From: Bacteroidaceae bacterium
Lineage (GTDB): Bacteria > Bacteroidota > Bacteroidia > Bacteroidales > Bacteroidaceae
Direction: 5' to 3'
DNA: 64,000 bases
Assembly: GCA_902362375.1 (NCBI GenBank)
Contig: CABIVS010000004.1
Span: forward strand, 177,304-241,303
This document shows, one piece after another, positions 53,211-62,989 of the stretch (position 1 is the stretch's first letter; each line of letters opens with the position of its first letter). Below the pieces are notes generated by a model. That model had not been told where the DNA came from, searched no databases, and was given only the letters and a program-made list of their open reading frames with translations. Both the position numbers and the translations under genes were made by a program.

Positions 53211-55967
53211 TCACATCATCAAACGAAAGTTATATTTAAAAGTGACTATGAAATATCCTTTTATTTCTTGGTTACGGAACTCATAAAAACCATCAGAAGT
53301 AGTCGTACGCCCGAAACTCTTCCTCTTTCCGAGAATATCCGCCCAATAGGCAGATAATTCCGCTTCTTTCTTTTTCAAGAACCGCCAGCTAGCACTTGCA
53401 TTCCACAACATTTGGTCATCTTCGCCCTTACGGATATTCGTACCATTACGGAAAGAATAAGCCCCGTCAGTCCGTAATTGCAAACCAAAAGGAAGGTCAA
53501 CGTATCCCTCAAGACGGAAACTATAATTACGTGTATAGGTATCGTTATCATTGATAGAATTAAGCGAATACTGATAATTCCAGGAAGTAGAGAAATCAAT
53601 GCCTCCCCACGTGGGCTGATAAGATACATTCGCGTCACACCCCAATCCGGTATCACGTGTCGTACTTTTCTTCGGTTCGAGGCTCTTGTCTTCATTAATC
53701 ATACTGACACGATTGCTATGATTACCGTTCATATCCAACCGCAAAGAAAAATGTCCCAGACGCTTCCACCAGTTGGCACTTCCATATACATTCCAGTTTC
53801 CGTTAATATTAATAGGAGATGTCTCACGTCCACCGGTTTGTGCATCATATAGCACTACCTGCGTCACGCTATTCTGTTCCATTTGCCCGCCGATATTCGC
53901 AGATATACCTTTTTTTGAGTGTTGAAAGCCCACACGGACACTATGAGAAAACATCTGTTTCAAATCCGGATTTCCCCGGGTGATATACAACGGATTACTG
54001 TTATCCGTCAGCGGCATTAAATCAGATAAAGAGGGTTGCCGGGTTCTACCGCTATAATTGAAAGTGATCCGTGCCTCTTTCTTTTTCCAATTCACCCATA
54101 TCATAGGCTGGAAGTCGATAGTATGCATGGTAGTGTCCGCATAGAGCTTTCCCATTTTCCGTTCAATGGCACGTTTTTGCGGGGTCATTCCCAATGAGGC
54201 ATTAAACATCCAGGTATCATCGGAGTAATTGAGCCCTACATCCAAGTTATGTCCATTCGTACGACTATGACTCCGATTGCTCAAACTATCCACATATCCT
54301 GCTTCATAGTCGGGAGGCAGCTCACCAAAAACTTCCGACTTCGTCAGAGAAGATAATTCATACGTATCACGATTATCACGCTCATAGTTAGTATCCCAGT
54401 TATATGCTACCCGGAAATGCATCTTCTTACCAATAGGCTGGGCAAAGGTAATCCCGACTCTCCATGAATTATTTTTTTGAGGCGACTTCAAATACTGGTT
54501 ACGATAAAGCACCGAATCATTTCCCAATTTATCTTCGAGACGGAAATAAGTAGTTTTGGAAAGCGAAAAGCTTTCATTATCTCCCCACGAATCCGAGTTC
54601 AGGATATTCAATGCCAGCGTTGTACCTTTTTCATTCAGACGCCTCATTATACCCATCATCCAGCTATAACGGTTCGACTGATTCTCCGAACGCGACCGGT
54701 TCTCACTACGATTCACTTTTATATTTCGAGGAATAGATTCAAAGTCATCAAACAAACTCTCATGACTTACGCCGGGAGGAGCATCAAAGGATGCATTCTG
54801 GCTACTGTTTTCATTCCTATTGGGAGAGATTCCTACATTACCGGTGAAATGTATGCGTGTACGCTTATCCACTTCCCAGCTTCCCATAAAGTTAGAACTA
54901 ATCGACCGCCCCTTAGAGTTACTTTCGTTAGTAGACGCAGAGTATTGATTACCTGCCGGCAAATACTGTTCCTGATAAATGGAAGAAAGATTTCCGTTCC
55001 GGTTCAAATTATAGTTCACACTTCCGGTCAGGGAGAATTTCTTACCGAACTTATGAGTCATATTCATTCCTACCGAATTGTTGATATTATCCTTGTAAGT
55101 ACTATTCTGGTATCTGTTGGTAGACTGCGCGATGAAAGAAAGATTATCTCCGTCTTTACTAAAATAATTCACTTGTCCCTCCAAATCCTTTTTCTGGTTA
55201 TTCCCGTATCCTACCGTTGCATTTGTCAGCCAGGTTTTGTTCAATTCATCCTTAGTCTGCAAGTCGAGTACATATTTCTTTTCTCCTGAACTAATTCCGG
55301 TGAACTCCTCTTCTTTTGATTTCTTATCATATACTTTCAACTTACTAATCAGGTCCGCCGGAAGATTTTCGAGCGCTGTCTTTTTATCTCCGGCGAAAAA
55401 AGCTTCGCCATTTACATTGATTTCACTGATGGGCTGTCCGTTATATGTCAACGAATTATCTTTCTTATTATATACCAATCCGGGAACACGCTTCACCAAA
55501 TCTTCCAGATAAGCTCCTTCACGAGTCTTAAAAGCGGCAGCATTGATAACCGTAGTATCTCCCTCCATCACTACTTCCTGCAATTTTCCCGTTATCGTCA
55601 CTTCACTAATCTGAATATCATCATCTTTCAATACCACTGTACCGATATTCACCGATATAGAGTCTTCCAGTGCCCGGTATACAGATTGCATTCCCATAAA
55701 AGAGACTTTCAACAGGTATTTCTTTTTCTTCTGCGGTTGATAATTAAGAACGAAACGCCCATTCTTATCACTTGTTATTCCCTTGATAAAGGCAGAATCG
55801 CTCTTCGCCAAAATAACAATGCTGGCAGATGGCAATGCCCGCTTCTCATTACTGCCGGCTTCCACAGTCTGCACTCTTCCTCGCACAGTTCTCACTTGTT
55901 GAGCATACAGAGCAGTATGTTCCCAAAGTAGCAGCAAAAGCAATCCCACTAACTTACAAGCGTTCAT
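53211..55967 (-). CDS. Outer-membrane beta-barrel protein of the TonB-receptor superfamily
   Basis: 918 aa from ATG at 55967 (MNACKLVG); the in-frame TTG at 55973 is less likely. Signal peptide to about residue 22 (EHTALYAQ), carboxypeptidase-regulatory-like domain at about 25-110 (SASIVILAKSDSAFIKGITS), plug-like part (EISEVTITGKLQEV-type segment, VKRVPGLVYNKKDNSLTYNG), then a long barrel of the OMP_b-brl_3 type to the C-terminal strand (GYFIVTFKYNFRLMM). These proteins are common in Bacteroides, lack a SusD partner, and have no known substrate. Divergent from the cobalamin operon but not a recognisable BtuB. Confidence 0.88.
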   Translation of the reverse strand: MNACKLVGLLLLLLWEHTALYAQQVRTVRGRVQTVEAGSNEKRALPSASIVILAKSDSAFIKGITSDKNGRFVLNYQPQKKKKYLLKVSFMGMQSVYRALEDSISVNIGTVVLKDDDIQISEVTITGKLQEVVMEGDTTVINAAAFKTREGAYLEDLVKRVPGLVYNKKDNSLTYNGQPISEINVNGEAFFAGDKKTALENLPADLISKLKVYDKKSKEEEFTGISSGEKKYVLDLQTKDELNKTWLTNATVGYGNNQKKDLEGQVNYFSKDGDNLSFIAQSTNRYQNSTYKDNINNSVGMNMTHKFGKKFSLTGSVNYNLNRNGNLSSIYQEQYLPAGNQYSASTNESNSKGRSISSNFMGSWEVDKRTRIHFTGNVGISPNRNENSSQNASFDAPPGVSHESLFDDFESIPRNIKVNRSENRSRSENQSNRYSWMMGIMRRLNEKGTTLALNILNSDSWGDNESFSLSKTTYFRLEDKLGNDSVLYRNQYLKSPQKNNSWRVGITFAQPIGKKMHFRVAYNWDTNYERDNRDTYELSSLTKSEVFGELPPDYEAGYVDSLSNRSHSRTNGHNLDVGLNYSDDTWMFNASLGMTPQKRAIERKMGKLYADTTMHTIDFQPMIWVNWKKKEARITFNYSGRTRQPSLSDLMPLTDNSNPLYITRGNPDLKQMFSHSVRVGFQHSKKGISANIGGQMEQNSVTQVVLYDAQTGGRETSPININGNWNVYGSANWWKRLGHFSLRLDMNGNHSNRVSMINEDKSLEPKKSTTRDTGLGCDANVSYQPTWGGIDFSTSWNYQYSLNSINDNDTYTRNYSFRLEGYVDLPFGLQLRTDGAYSFRNGTNIRKGEDDQMLWNASASWRFLKKKEAELSAYWADILGKRKSFGRTTTSDGFYEFRNQEIKGYFIVTFKYNFRLMM

Positions 55968-56018
55968 ATCCAATAGTAGTTAAGTCTGATATTTATGTTG
56001 ATCTAAAACAAATCGAGG

Positions 56019-56026
56019 CAAAGTTA
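56019..56026 (-). promoter_or_regulatory. Bacteroides -7 element for the barrel gene
   Basis: TAACTTTG on the minus strand, 51 bp upstream of the ATG at 55967. Confidence 0.55.
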
Positions 56027-56068
56027 ATGACTTTTACGTGAAACGGTTAATCTCAGAGTTATTTTTTA

Positions 56069-56076
56069 TACCTTTG
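56069..56076 (+). promoter_or_regulatory. Bacteroides -7 element for cobUTSC
   Basis: TACCTTTG at 56069-56076, 27 bp before the cobU ATG. The leader (about 20 nt) is too short for a cobalamin riboswitch. Confidence 0.65.
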
Positions 56077-56103
56077 TCCATCCATTATTCAATCAGCAAT
56101 TTA

Positions 56104-56613
56104 ATGAAAAGGATTATACTAATCACAGGAGGACAACGATCCGGTAAAAGTTCGTTTGCGGAAAAAAAAGCGCATGAACTTACTACGTCACCGGTTTACC
56201 TGGCCACTGCCAGGATATGGGACGAAGAATTCAGAAAAAGAGTGGAACGTCATCAAAAGAACCGCGGTTCTGAATGGACAAATATAGAAGAAGAAAAAGA
56301 ATTGAGCCGTCACAATGTAGCGGGCAGAGTTGTAGTGATAGATTGTGTAACTCTTTGGTGCACTAACTTCTTTATGGAGTTTGATTCTAATGTTGCCCCC
56401 TCGTTGGAAGCCGTCAAAAAAGAATTCGACAAATTTACCCAACAGGATGCCACTTTCATATTTGTAACTAATGAGATTGGTTGGGGGGGAGTTTCCGAGA
56501 ACAAACTGCAACGTAAGTTCACAGACCTGCAAGGTTGGATCAATCAATACATCGCATCTCATGCCGACGATGTATATCTCATGGCAAGTGGTATTCCTGT
56601 AAAAATAAAATAA
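56104..56613 (+). CDS. cobU: Adenosylcobinamide kinase / guanylyltransferase
   Basis: 169 aa from ATG at 56104 ([10 protein letters not shown]); the frame upstream to 56038 crosses the promoter. P-loop [17 protein letters not shown] at the start, the guanylylated His region [17 protein letters not shown], and [10 protein letters not shown]. Activates adenosylcobinamide to GDP-cobinamide in nucleotide-loop assembly. First gene of cobU-cobT-cobS-cobC; cobT starts 3 bp after its stop. Confidence 0.94.
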   Translation: MKRIILITGGQRSGKSSFAEKKAHELTTSPVYLATARIWDEEFRKRVERHQKNRGSEWTNIEEEKELSRHNVAGRVVVIDCVTLWCTNFFMEFDSNVAPSLEAVKKEFDKFTQQDATFIFVTNEIGWGGVSENKLQRKFTDLQGWINQYIASHADDVYLMASGIPVKIK

Positions 56614-56615
56614 AC

Positions 56616-57653
56616 ATGAAAACATTTCATATTCAAAAGCCGGATGAAGCTATCAAAGAAGCTCTGATTGACAAAATCAACAATCTGACCAAGCCTAAAG
56701 GATCGCTTGGAAGACTGGAAGAAATTGCTTTGCAAATCGGACTGATCCAACAATCCCTTTCTCCACGATTAGCTCATCCTCAAAATATAATCTTTGCCGC
56801 GGATCATGGCATCGTAGAAGAAAAAGTCAGCCCATCTCCTAAAGAAGTAACCTGGCAACAAATCAGTAACTTTCTTCATGGGGGAGCAGGGATTAACTTC
56901 CTGTGTCGACAGCACGGTTTCACCCTTAAAATTGTAGACGCAGGAGTCGATTATGATTTACCTTATGAAAAAGGCATCATTAACATGAAAGTCGGAAGAG
57001 GAACACGCAATTTCCTTCATGAAGCAGCCATGACACCTGAAGAGATGGAACTCTGCCTGGAGCATGGTGCCCAATGTGTGGACACTTCTCACCAGGAAGG
57101 CTGCAATATCATTAGCTTCGGTGAAATGGGAATCGGAAATACTTCGTCCTCTTCCCTATGGATGACTTGCTTCACCAGAATCCCATTAGATCAATGTGTA
57201 GGTGCAGGAAGCGGACTCAATCACCAGGGAATAAATCACAAATACGAAGTTCTGAAAAGATCTCTCGAACAGTATCCGGGAGAGCATTCCACAGAAGAAA
57301 TCCTCTGCCGTTTCGGAGGTTACGAAATGGTAATGGCCGTAGGAGCAATGCTCAAAGCTGCCGAACTGGGAATGGTTATTCTAATTGATGGATTTATAAT
57401 GACCAATTGTATTCTTGCCGCTTCACGCCTTTATCCGGAAGTGATGAGCTATGCCATATTCGGTCATCAGGGAGACGAGAGCGGACATAAGCTATTATTG
57501 GACTATCTCGGAGCACGTCCCCTACTCAATCTCGGACTAAGACTTGGAGAAGGAAGCGGTTCCGTTTGTGCCTATCCCATTGTAGATTCTGCTGTGAAAA
57601 TGCTGAATGAGATGGATTCATTTGCTCATGCTTCTATCACTAAATATTTCTAA
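56616..57653 (+). CDS. cobT: Nicotinate-nucleotide--dimethylbenzimidazole phosphoribosyltransferase
   Basis: 345 aa from ATG at 56616 (MKTFHIQKP); the frame runs up into cobU but the short start matches the family. [51 protein letters not shown] and the catalytic Glu region [19 protein letters not shown] are present. Makes the alpha-ribotide of the lower base. Coupled to cobU and followed by cobS after one base. Confidence 0.95.
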   Translation: MKTFHIQKPDEAIKEALIDKINNLTKPKGSLGRLEEIALQIGLIQQSLSPRLAHPQNIIFAADHGIVEEKVSPSPKEVTWQQISNFLHGGAGINFLCRQHGFTLKIVDAGVDYDLPYEKGIINMKVGRGTRNFLHEAAMTPEEMELCLEHGAQCVDTSHQEGCNIISFGEMGIGNTSSSSLWMTCFTRIPLDQCVGAGSGLNHQGINHKYEVLKRSLEQYPGEHSTEEILCRFGGYEMVMAVGAMLKAAELGMVILIDGFIMTNCILAASRLYPEVMSYAIFGHQGDESGHKLLLDYLGARPLLNLGLRLGEGSGSVCAYPIVDSAVKMLNEMDSFAHASITKYF

Positions 57654-57654
57654 G

Positions 57655-58401
57655 ATGAACCAAATACTTGCCGCACTCATATTCTTTACACGATTGCCTT
57701 TCTGGAAAATAAAAGAAGTTCCGCAGGAATGTTTCAAACACGTTGTCAGTTATTGGAGTTTCAGTGGCTGGCTGACCGGGGGAATGATGGCATTGATTTT
57801 CTGGGGAGCCAGTACTATTTTACCTCACGGAGTAGCCGTAATCCTGGCACTGACTTCACGTTTACTTATCACAGGAGCATTGCATGAGGATGGATTGGCC
57901 GATTTCTTCGATGGATTCGGAGGTGGAACGAACAGGGAAAGCACGTTACGCATCATGAAAGATTCCCATATCGGAAGCTATGGAGTTTTGGGATTAATCA
58001 TCTATTATCTGCTTGCTTACAATCTACTGGTCGCACTTCCCTTAACAGTTACTCCTTTCTTTTTACTAAGCGGAGATACCTGGAGCAAATTCATTTCTTC
58101 CAATATCATCAATTACCTGCCCTACGCACGGAAAGAAGAAGATAGCAAATCCGGAACAGTATATACAAGAATGAATTTGGGGGAGATCGTTATGTCTGCG
58201 ATGGGGGGAATACTGCCTCTACTATTACTTCCTCCAAGCTACTGGCCCGTGTGTATATTTCCCATTCTGGTATTCTTCTTTATCTGCCGGATGATGAAAC
58301 GACGTCTGAACGGATATACCGGAGATTGTTGCGGTGCGTTATTTCTCTTAAGCGAAATGAGTTTCTGGCTGGGAGCAGTGATGTCTATCTATATAAAATA
58401 A
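57655..58401 (+). CDS. cobS: Cobalamin synthase (adenosylcobinamide-GDP ribazoletransferase)
   Basis: 248 aa from ATG at 57655 (MNQILAALIFFTRLPFW). Polytopic membrane protein with the conserved loop HEDGLADFFDGFGGG at about residue 80 and the GYTGDCCGALFLLSEMSFW segment near the end. Joins GDP-cobinamide to alpha-ribazole phosphate. Ends 8 bp before cobC. Confidence 0.94.
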   Translation: MNQILAALIFFTRLPFWKIKEVPQECFKHVVSYWSFSGWLTGGMMALIFWGASTILPHGVAVILALTSRLLITGALHEDGLADFFDGFGGGTNRESTLRIMKDSHIGSYGVLGLIIYYLLAYNLLVALPLTVTPFFLLSGDTWSKFISSNIINYLPYARKEEDSKSGTVYTRMNLGEIVMSAMGGILPLLLLPPSYWPVCIFPILVFFFICRMMKRRLNGYTGDCCGALFLLSEMSFWLGAVMSIYIK

Positions 58402-58409
58402 GTAAACCT

Positions 58410-58943
58410 ATGAATATTTATCTAATCAGACATACCTCTGTCGACGTTCCTAAAGGTCTTTGTTACGGTCAGTCAGACGTTCCTTTACGTCCTACATTTG
58501 AGATAGAAGCAGCCGTAACCAAAGCTAAAATCGAATCCATTCACTTTGATATGGCTTATACCAGTCCTCTATCCAGATGCACCCGTCTGGCACAGTATTG
58601 CGGATTCGGAGATGCCATCCGTGACCCAAGAATACTGGAACTTAATTTCGGAGATTGGGAAATGCAGTATTTTGATAAAATCAAAGACCCGAATCTCCAA
58701 TGCTGGTACGACGACTACATGAATGTAAAAGCAACCAATGGAGAATCGTTTGCCGACCAATATAGACGAGTAGCCGCATTTTTAGACGAAATCAAACAAA
58801 AGGAGGCTGAAAATATAGTAGTATTTGCTCATGGCGGCGTATTGATTTGCGCACAGATTTATGCAAAGTTGATTCAACCGGAAGAAGCATTTCAGACAGT
58901 ACCTGCCTATGGAGGAATTTTTCTATATCAAGAGCGCCCGTAA
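58410..58943 (+). CDS. cobC: Alpha-ribazole phosphatase, histidine phosphatase family
   Basis: 177 aa from ATG at 58410 (MNIYLIRHTSVD); the upstream frame lies inside cobS and was rejected. Catalytic RHT motif, GLCYGQSDVPL typical of CobC, SPLSRCTRLAQYCG and the second catalytic FAHGGVLICA. Removes the phosphate from alpha-ribazole phosphate or adenosylcobalamin phosphate. Last gene of the plus-strand cob operon; overlaps the end of the convergent cbiB by 21 bp. Confidence 0.92.
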   Translation: MNIYLIRHTSVDVPKGLCYGQSDVPLRPTFEIEAAVTKAKIESIHFDMAYTSPLSRCTRLAQYCGFGDAIRDPRILELNFGDWEMQYFDKIKDPNLQCWYDDYMNVKATNGESFADQYRRVAAFLDEIKQKEAENIVVFAHGGVLICAQIYAKLIQPEEAFQTVPAYGGIFLYQERP

Positions 58944-59870
58944 ACAAACAGTCAGGACAATCATCATCTCTTCTGCACGACGGTTGACAGCAACTCCCAT
59001 CCGCACATCGGATGTGTCCAGCAAACGTTCATTCACTCCGATATAAGGCTTTGTAAAGAGTTGACCAAAATAGTGATGAGGACCGCCGAAACGACAATTC
59101 AGGATACCTGCAAGAGCAGCTTCCGGATAGCCGGAATTGGGACTTGCATGTTCTCTGCCATATCTCTTCACAAATGCCAGGAGTTTCAGCCGACCACTTG
59201 CCAATACCATCAGAAAAGCAGTAAGACGGGCAGGAATATAATTAGCGACATCATCAACACGAGCTGCCACACGCCCAAAAAGAAGATAACGATCACTATG
59301 ATAACCAATCATGGAATCAAGCGTATTCACCATTTTATAGGCCATCATTCCCGGAACGCCCAACAACAAATACCAGAAAAGAGGAGCAATCACTCCGTCA
59401 CTCAAATTTTCCGCCAAAGTTTCAAGAGCAGCAGTCCTGACTTCCTGTGCAGAAAGTTCGGAAGTATCACGCCCCACAATACGGGCAACCTGAATACGTC
59501 CCTCTTCCAAAGAACGATCAACTGCCTCAAACACCATTCTGACCTCTTTAATCAACGTAGTTCCAGCCAGACAAAAGAAAACACAGATTATATCAAAACC
59601 GATCACTGCAGGAGTTCCCAAAAAAGAAAGAGCATATTCGATTCCTTTGGTGACCGAATAAACGAACAGGATCAACAGAACGGACATGATTCCTCCTTTC
59701 CATAACTTATAGGATCCTTTATTCAGTTTCTTTTCCCCGAAAGCAATCATCTTGCCGAACCAGATGACAGGATGAGGCAAAGACACCGGATCACCGAATA
59801 GCCGATCCATCAGCCAGGCCGGCAATAAAACACGCAGCACTACTCCTATAGCGATAAAGTAACTCATCAT
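58923..59870 (-). CDS. cbiB: Adenosylcobinamide-phosphate synthase
   Basis: 315 aa from ATG at 59870 (MMSYFIAIGVV); the TTG at 59876 is not preferred. Membrane protein with the family motifs AWLMDRLFGDPVSLPHPVIW at the start, LAENLSDGVIAPLFWYLLLG, and SPNSGYPEAALAGILNC. Attaches aminopropanol phosphate to adenosylcobyric acid. Last gene of the minus-strand operon, 15 bp after cobD. Confidence 0.94.
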   Translation of the reverse strand: MMSYFIAIGVVLRVLLPAWLMDRLFGDPVSLPHPVIWFGKMIAFGEKKLNKGSYKLWKGGIMSVLLILFVYSVTKGIEYALSFLGTPAVIGFDIICVFFCLAGTTLIKEVRMVFEAVDRSLEEGRIQVARIVGRDTSELSAQEVRTAALETLAENLSDGVIAPLFWYLLLGVPGMMAYKMVNTLDSMIGYHSDRYLLFGRVAARVDDVANYIPARLTAFLMVLASGRLKLLAFVKRYGREHASPNSGYPEAALAGILNCRFGGPHHYFGQLFTKPYIGVNERLLDTSDVRMGVAVNRRAEEMMIVLTVCLRALLI

Positions 59871-59885
59871 AAACAAAAATATCTC

Positions 59886-60908
59886 TTAACTCATTATCTG
59901 TTCCATCCATTCACAGATTGCTTTCACCAGCTTATCATTTTCTTCGGGAGTTTGCGTAGCAATCCGAAAGAAACGCTCGTCCAATCCCTCAAAGTTGGAT
60001 GCATCCCGAATGAGTATTCCATGATTCACGGCTAGAAAATCCTTAAGGGCCGCTGCTTTCCCCATACGTAGTTTTATCAACATATAGTGCGTATCAGTTG
60101 GCCATATTTCCAACATACCCGTGGCAAGCAGAAGGTTTGTCAGTCGCTCACGTTCTGCCAGAAGTTGCGGAATATCCGCTGAGATGCCGTCTCCCTCTTC
60201 CAGAAGATATTTTGCGGCTTCAATAGCCAGGCTATTCACAGACCAAGGCATCCGGTGGCAACGAACATCATCGGTCAATCCCTCGGAGGCAGTAAAATAG
60301 CCCACCCGCAGTCCCGGAATCGCGTATTGCTTGGTCATTGAATGGAGCAGGATCACATTCGGAAAGGAAGCGGCTTCTTTAATCCCAAGAAGTGATTTTA
60401 ATGTGAAATACTCGTAAGACTGATCGAATATAAACAATTTATCAGGATGAGAATCGACTAATGCTTTCAGGTCTTCCTTATTTCTCACTTCACCTGTCGG
60501 ATTATTCGGATTGCAGATCCATACCAATTCCGCATCTTCCGGTAAAGCGTCCAACGAATAAAAAGGTTTCACTTTGTGCCGATGTACCCGGCATGCGTCC
60601 GCATACTCGCTAAAGGTTGGCCCCGACACAGCTGAAATACGTCCTTGAAAGGCTTGTGCTATCAGGTAAATAGCTTCCGTCGCTCCATTAGTCACACAAA
60701 CCTGACGGGGAGTGAGCGAATACCTCCGGGCTATTTCACTTTCCAAAGAATAAGGCATCGGCTCGGGATAACTGCAAATGGTAGAGAGCCGCTCATTCAG
60801 TCGTTGGTAAAGTCCCGAATGATCGATCCGGTTATACACATTCGAACTGAAATTGCTAACTATTTTCTTTCCGTATTTATAAAGATCGTCTCCGTGTCCC
60901 TCAATCAT
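59886..60908 (-). CDS. cobD: Threonine-phosphate decarboxylase, PLP aminotransferase fold
   Basis: 340 aa. Class I/II aminotransferase fold: CVTNGATEAIYLIAQAF, WICNPNNPTGEVRNKEDL, the PLP Lys in LLHSMTKQYAIPGLRVGYF. Close to histidinol-phosphate aminotransferases, but the position between cbiP and cbiB favours the CobD role of making aminopropanol phosphate from threonine phosphate. Overlaps cbiP by 8 bp. Confidence 0.88.
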   Translation of the reverse strand: MIEGHGDDLYKYGKKIVSNFSSNVYNRIDHSGLYQRLNERLSTICSYPEPMPYSLESEIARRYSLTPRQVCVTNGATEAIYLIAQAFQGRISAVSGPTFSEYADACRVHRHKVKPFYSLDALPEDAELVWICNPNNPTGEVRNKEDLKALVDSHPDKLFIFDQSYEYFTLKSLLGIKEAASFPNVILLHSMTKQYAIPGLRVGYFTASEGLTDDVRCHRMPWSVNSLAIEAAKYLLEEGDGISADIPQLLAERERLTNLLLATGMLEIWPTDTHYMLIKLRMGKAAALKDFLAVNHGILIRDASNFEGLDERFFRIATQTPEENDKLVKAICEWMEQIMS

Positions 60909-62391
60909 TTCTTTCTAATATTTTATAAAGTAACGGCATATTGATGTGTTTTCTCACATGTTCCGCCAACTTATCATATTGTTCTTCCTTGAATGTTGCA
61001 TAGTCAAAGGTCTGCTGTTCCAGTTTGTCGGCATAAGGCTTGAGCAGGAAATCTATAAATGACTGGTTGTCAAGTATACCATGAATATATGTTCCCATAC
61101 ATTTCCGGCCATTCCGGTAACCATCCTCTCTTCCATCCTCCAGTTTATTTAAAGGAGAAGGGGAGAATCCTTCGGCAGGTACGCTTCTGCCCATGTGTAT
61201 CTCATATCCCTTACAAACCGTATCCGACTCATCAAAAGTGAAATTCACCTGCCGGGTCACTTTATCTCCTTGCATGGTAGTGATAACAGGAAGTAACCCC
61301 AAGCCGGGGAGTAATTTAAAACTTCCCTCTACTCCGTCAGGATCGCGTACTTCCAGCCCCATCATCTGATAACCGCCACAGATGCCCATGACGGTCGCCC
61401 CTTCCCGATGAGCTTTCAGAATAGCTTGTACTACTCCGTTACAGCGCAATTCATAAAGATCATCCAGCGTATTCTTGCTTCCGGGCAACAATACAATATC
61501 TGCTTTCGCTATTTCATTCACATTATTGGTATAATACAAATGCACCCGTTCATCCCGTTCCAACACATTAAAATCAGTAAAGTTAGACAGATGACGCAGC
61601 AAGATCACAGCTATATTGATTTTTCCGGCCATAGCCTCCCGGTTTTTAGACTCAAGCATCACAGAGTCCTCTTCTTCTATATAAATCCCCTTATAATAAG
61701 GCACTACTCCAAGCACAGGAACCTTACAGAGATCTTCGATCATCTTTATTCCGGACTCAAACAGGCGGATATCCCCTCTAAACTTATTGATAATAATACC
61801 CTTAATCAATGACCGTTCTTCCGGAGTCTGCAACAGAATAGAACCATACACACTGGCAAATACACCACCACGATCAATGTCCGCTACCAGAAAAACATCT
61901 GCCCCAGCGTGTTTTGCCATAGGCATATTGACCAGGTCGACGTCCCGCAGATTAATTTCCGAGATACTGCCAGCCCCCTCCATCACTATCGGATTATATC
62001 TGGTAGCGAGGCGATCATACGACTCATTGACTACTTTTCGTAATTCTTCCCTTCCCTCCTTGCGGAAATACTCATACGCATTCCGGTCACCGATTGGTTT
62101 CCCCAATAACACAACCTGCGAAGTATGTTCGGAGCTTGGCTTCAACAACAACGGATTCATATCCGTATGACAGGGAACACCGGCAGCTTCCGCCTGAACG
62201 GCTTGCGCCCTGCCGATCTCCAATCCCTCGGGAGTGGCATACGAATTCAAAGCCATATTCTGGGCCTTGAACGGTGCAGGATGATATCCGTCCTGCTTCA
62301 ATATGCGGCAGAATGCCGCAGCCAGAATACTTTTCCCGACATCGCTACCTGTTCCGGCAAGCATAAAGGAATTTAGTTTTTTCTTCTCCAT
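60901..62391 (-). CDS. cbiP: Cobyric acid synthase
   Basis: 496 aa from ATG at 62391 (MEKKKLNSFMLAGTGSDVGK); the long frame up to 62589 lies inside cobO and was rejected. N-terminal P-loop-like GTGSDVGKSILAAAFCRIL, APFKAQNMALNSYATPEG, SKNTLDDLYELR, and a C-terminal glutaminase triad with Cys in MGICGGYQMMGLEV and His in GTYIHGILDN. Amidates the corrin ring with glutamine. Four bases after cobO. Confidence 0.95.
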   Translation of the reverse strand: MEKKKLNSFMLAGTGSDVGKSILAAAFCRILKQDGYHPAPFKAQNMALNSYATPEGLEIGRAQAVQAEAAGVPCHTDMNPLLLKPSSEHTSQVVLLGKPIGDRNAYEYFRKEGREELRKVVNESYDRLATRYNPIVMEGAGSISEINLRDVDLVNMPMAKHAGADVFLVADIDRGGVFASVYGSILLQTPEERSLIKGIIINKFRGDIRLFESGIKMIEDLCKVPVLGVVPYYKGIYIEEEDSVMLESKNREAMAGKINIAVILLRHLSNFTDFNVLERDERVHLYYTNNVNEIAKADIVLLPGSKNTLDDLYELRCNGVVQAILKAHREGATVMGICGGYQMMGLEVRDPDGVEGSFKLLPGLGLLPVITTMQGDKVTRQVNFTFDESDTVCKGYEIHMGRSVPAEGFSPSPLNKLEDGREDGYRNGRKCMGTYIHGILDNQSFIDFLLKPYADKLEQQTFDYATFKEEQYDKLAEHVRKHINMPLLYKILERND

Positions 62392-62395
62392 CTTT

Positions 62396-62989
62396 CTATT
62401 TACTTTGGTCAGGGGTTGAAGCTTTGCGCTTATAACCGAAAGCTTTCCATTTCTCTTCAGTCCAGTGCTGCCGATACATTTCATAACGTGCCATGACAAA
62501 GAACAAGTCAGATAATCGGTTGATGAATTCAAGCAGAGATTGCGGCACCGGGTCCTGCCGATGTAATGTGCAAAGCCTCCGTTCGGCACGCCTTGCTATA
62601 ACACGCGCATGATGCAATTGTGCAGAAATTTGTGTACCACCCGGTAGTATAAAATAGCCATTATCTTCCATAGCGGCATTCATTGTATCCATTCTTTTTT
62701 CCAGAAGACCGGTCAGATCCGTACGCAAGGTATTCGGGTTTTCGCCCCTTTTAACGGATGGAGTAGCCACATGGCTCATACATGACATCAGTTCCATCTG
62801 TATTTCATACAGCCATTCGTGCCATTCATCCTGTTCAGGAAGAAGTGAGCGGACTATTCCTATCACCGTATTCAGTTCGTCAATCGTACCATTAGCCTCA
62901 ATCCTGATATCATCTTTTTCGACACGCTCACCACCAAAGATTCCGGTAGTTCCATTGTCTCCCGTACGGGTATATATTCTTCTCATCAT
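62396..62989 (-). CDS. cobO: ATP:cob(I)alamin adenosyltransferase, PduO type
   Basis: 197 aa from ATG at 62989 (MMRRIYTRTGD); this start overlaps the cbiA stop as ATGA, while the TTG at 62995 was rejected. TRTGDNGTTGIFGGERVEKD binds ATP, and RVIARRAERRLCTLHRQD and LLEFINRLSDLFFVMARYEM fit PduO-family enzymes rather than CobA/BtuR. Adds the adenosyl group to cobalamin, giving the form MutAB needs. The C-terminal KRKASTPDQSK tail is polar. Confidence 0.93.
   Translation of the reverse strand: MMRRIYTRTGDNGTTGIFGGERVEKDDIRIEANGTIDELNTVIGIVRSLLPEQDEWHEWLYEIQMELMSCMSHVATPSVKRGENPNTLRTDLTGLLEKRMDTMNAAMEDNGYFILPGGTQISAQLHHARVIARRAERRLCTLHRQDPVPQSLLEFINRLSDLFFVMARYEMYRQHWTEEKWKAFGYKRKASTPDQSK

Noticed and set aside
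59886..60908. Histidinol-phosphate aminotransferase (hisC)
   Set aside because: The fold is the same, but it is flanked by cbiP and cbiB in a cobalamin operon and no his gene is near.
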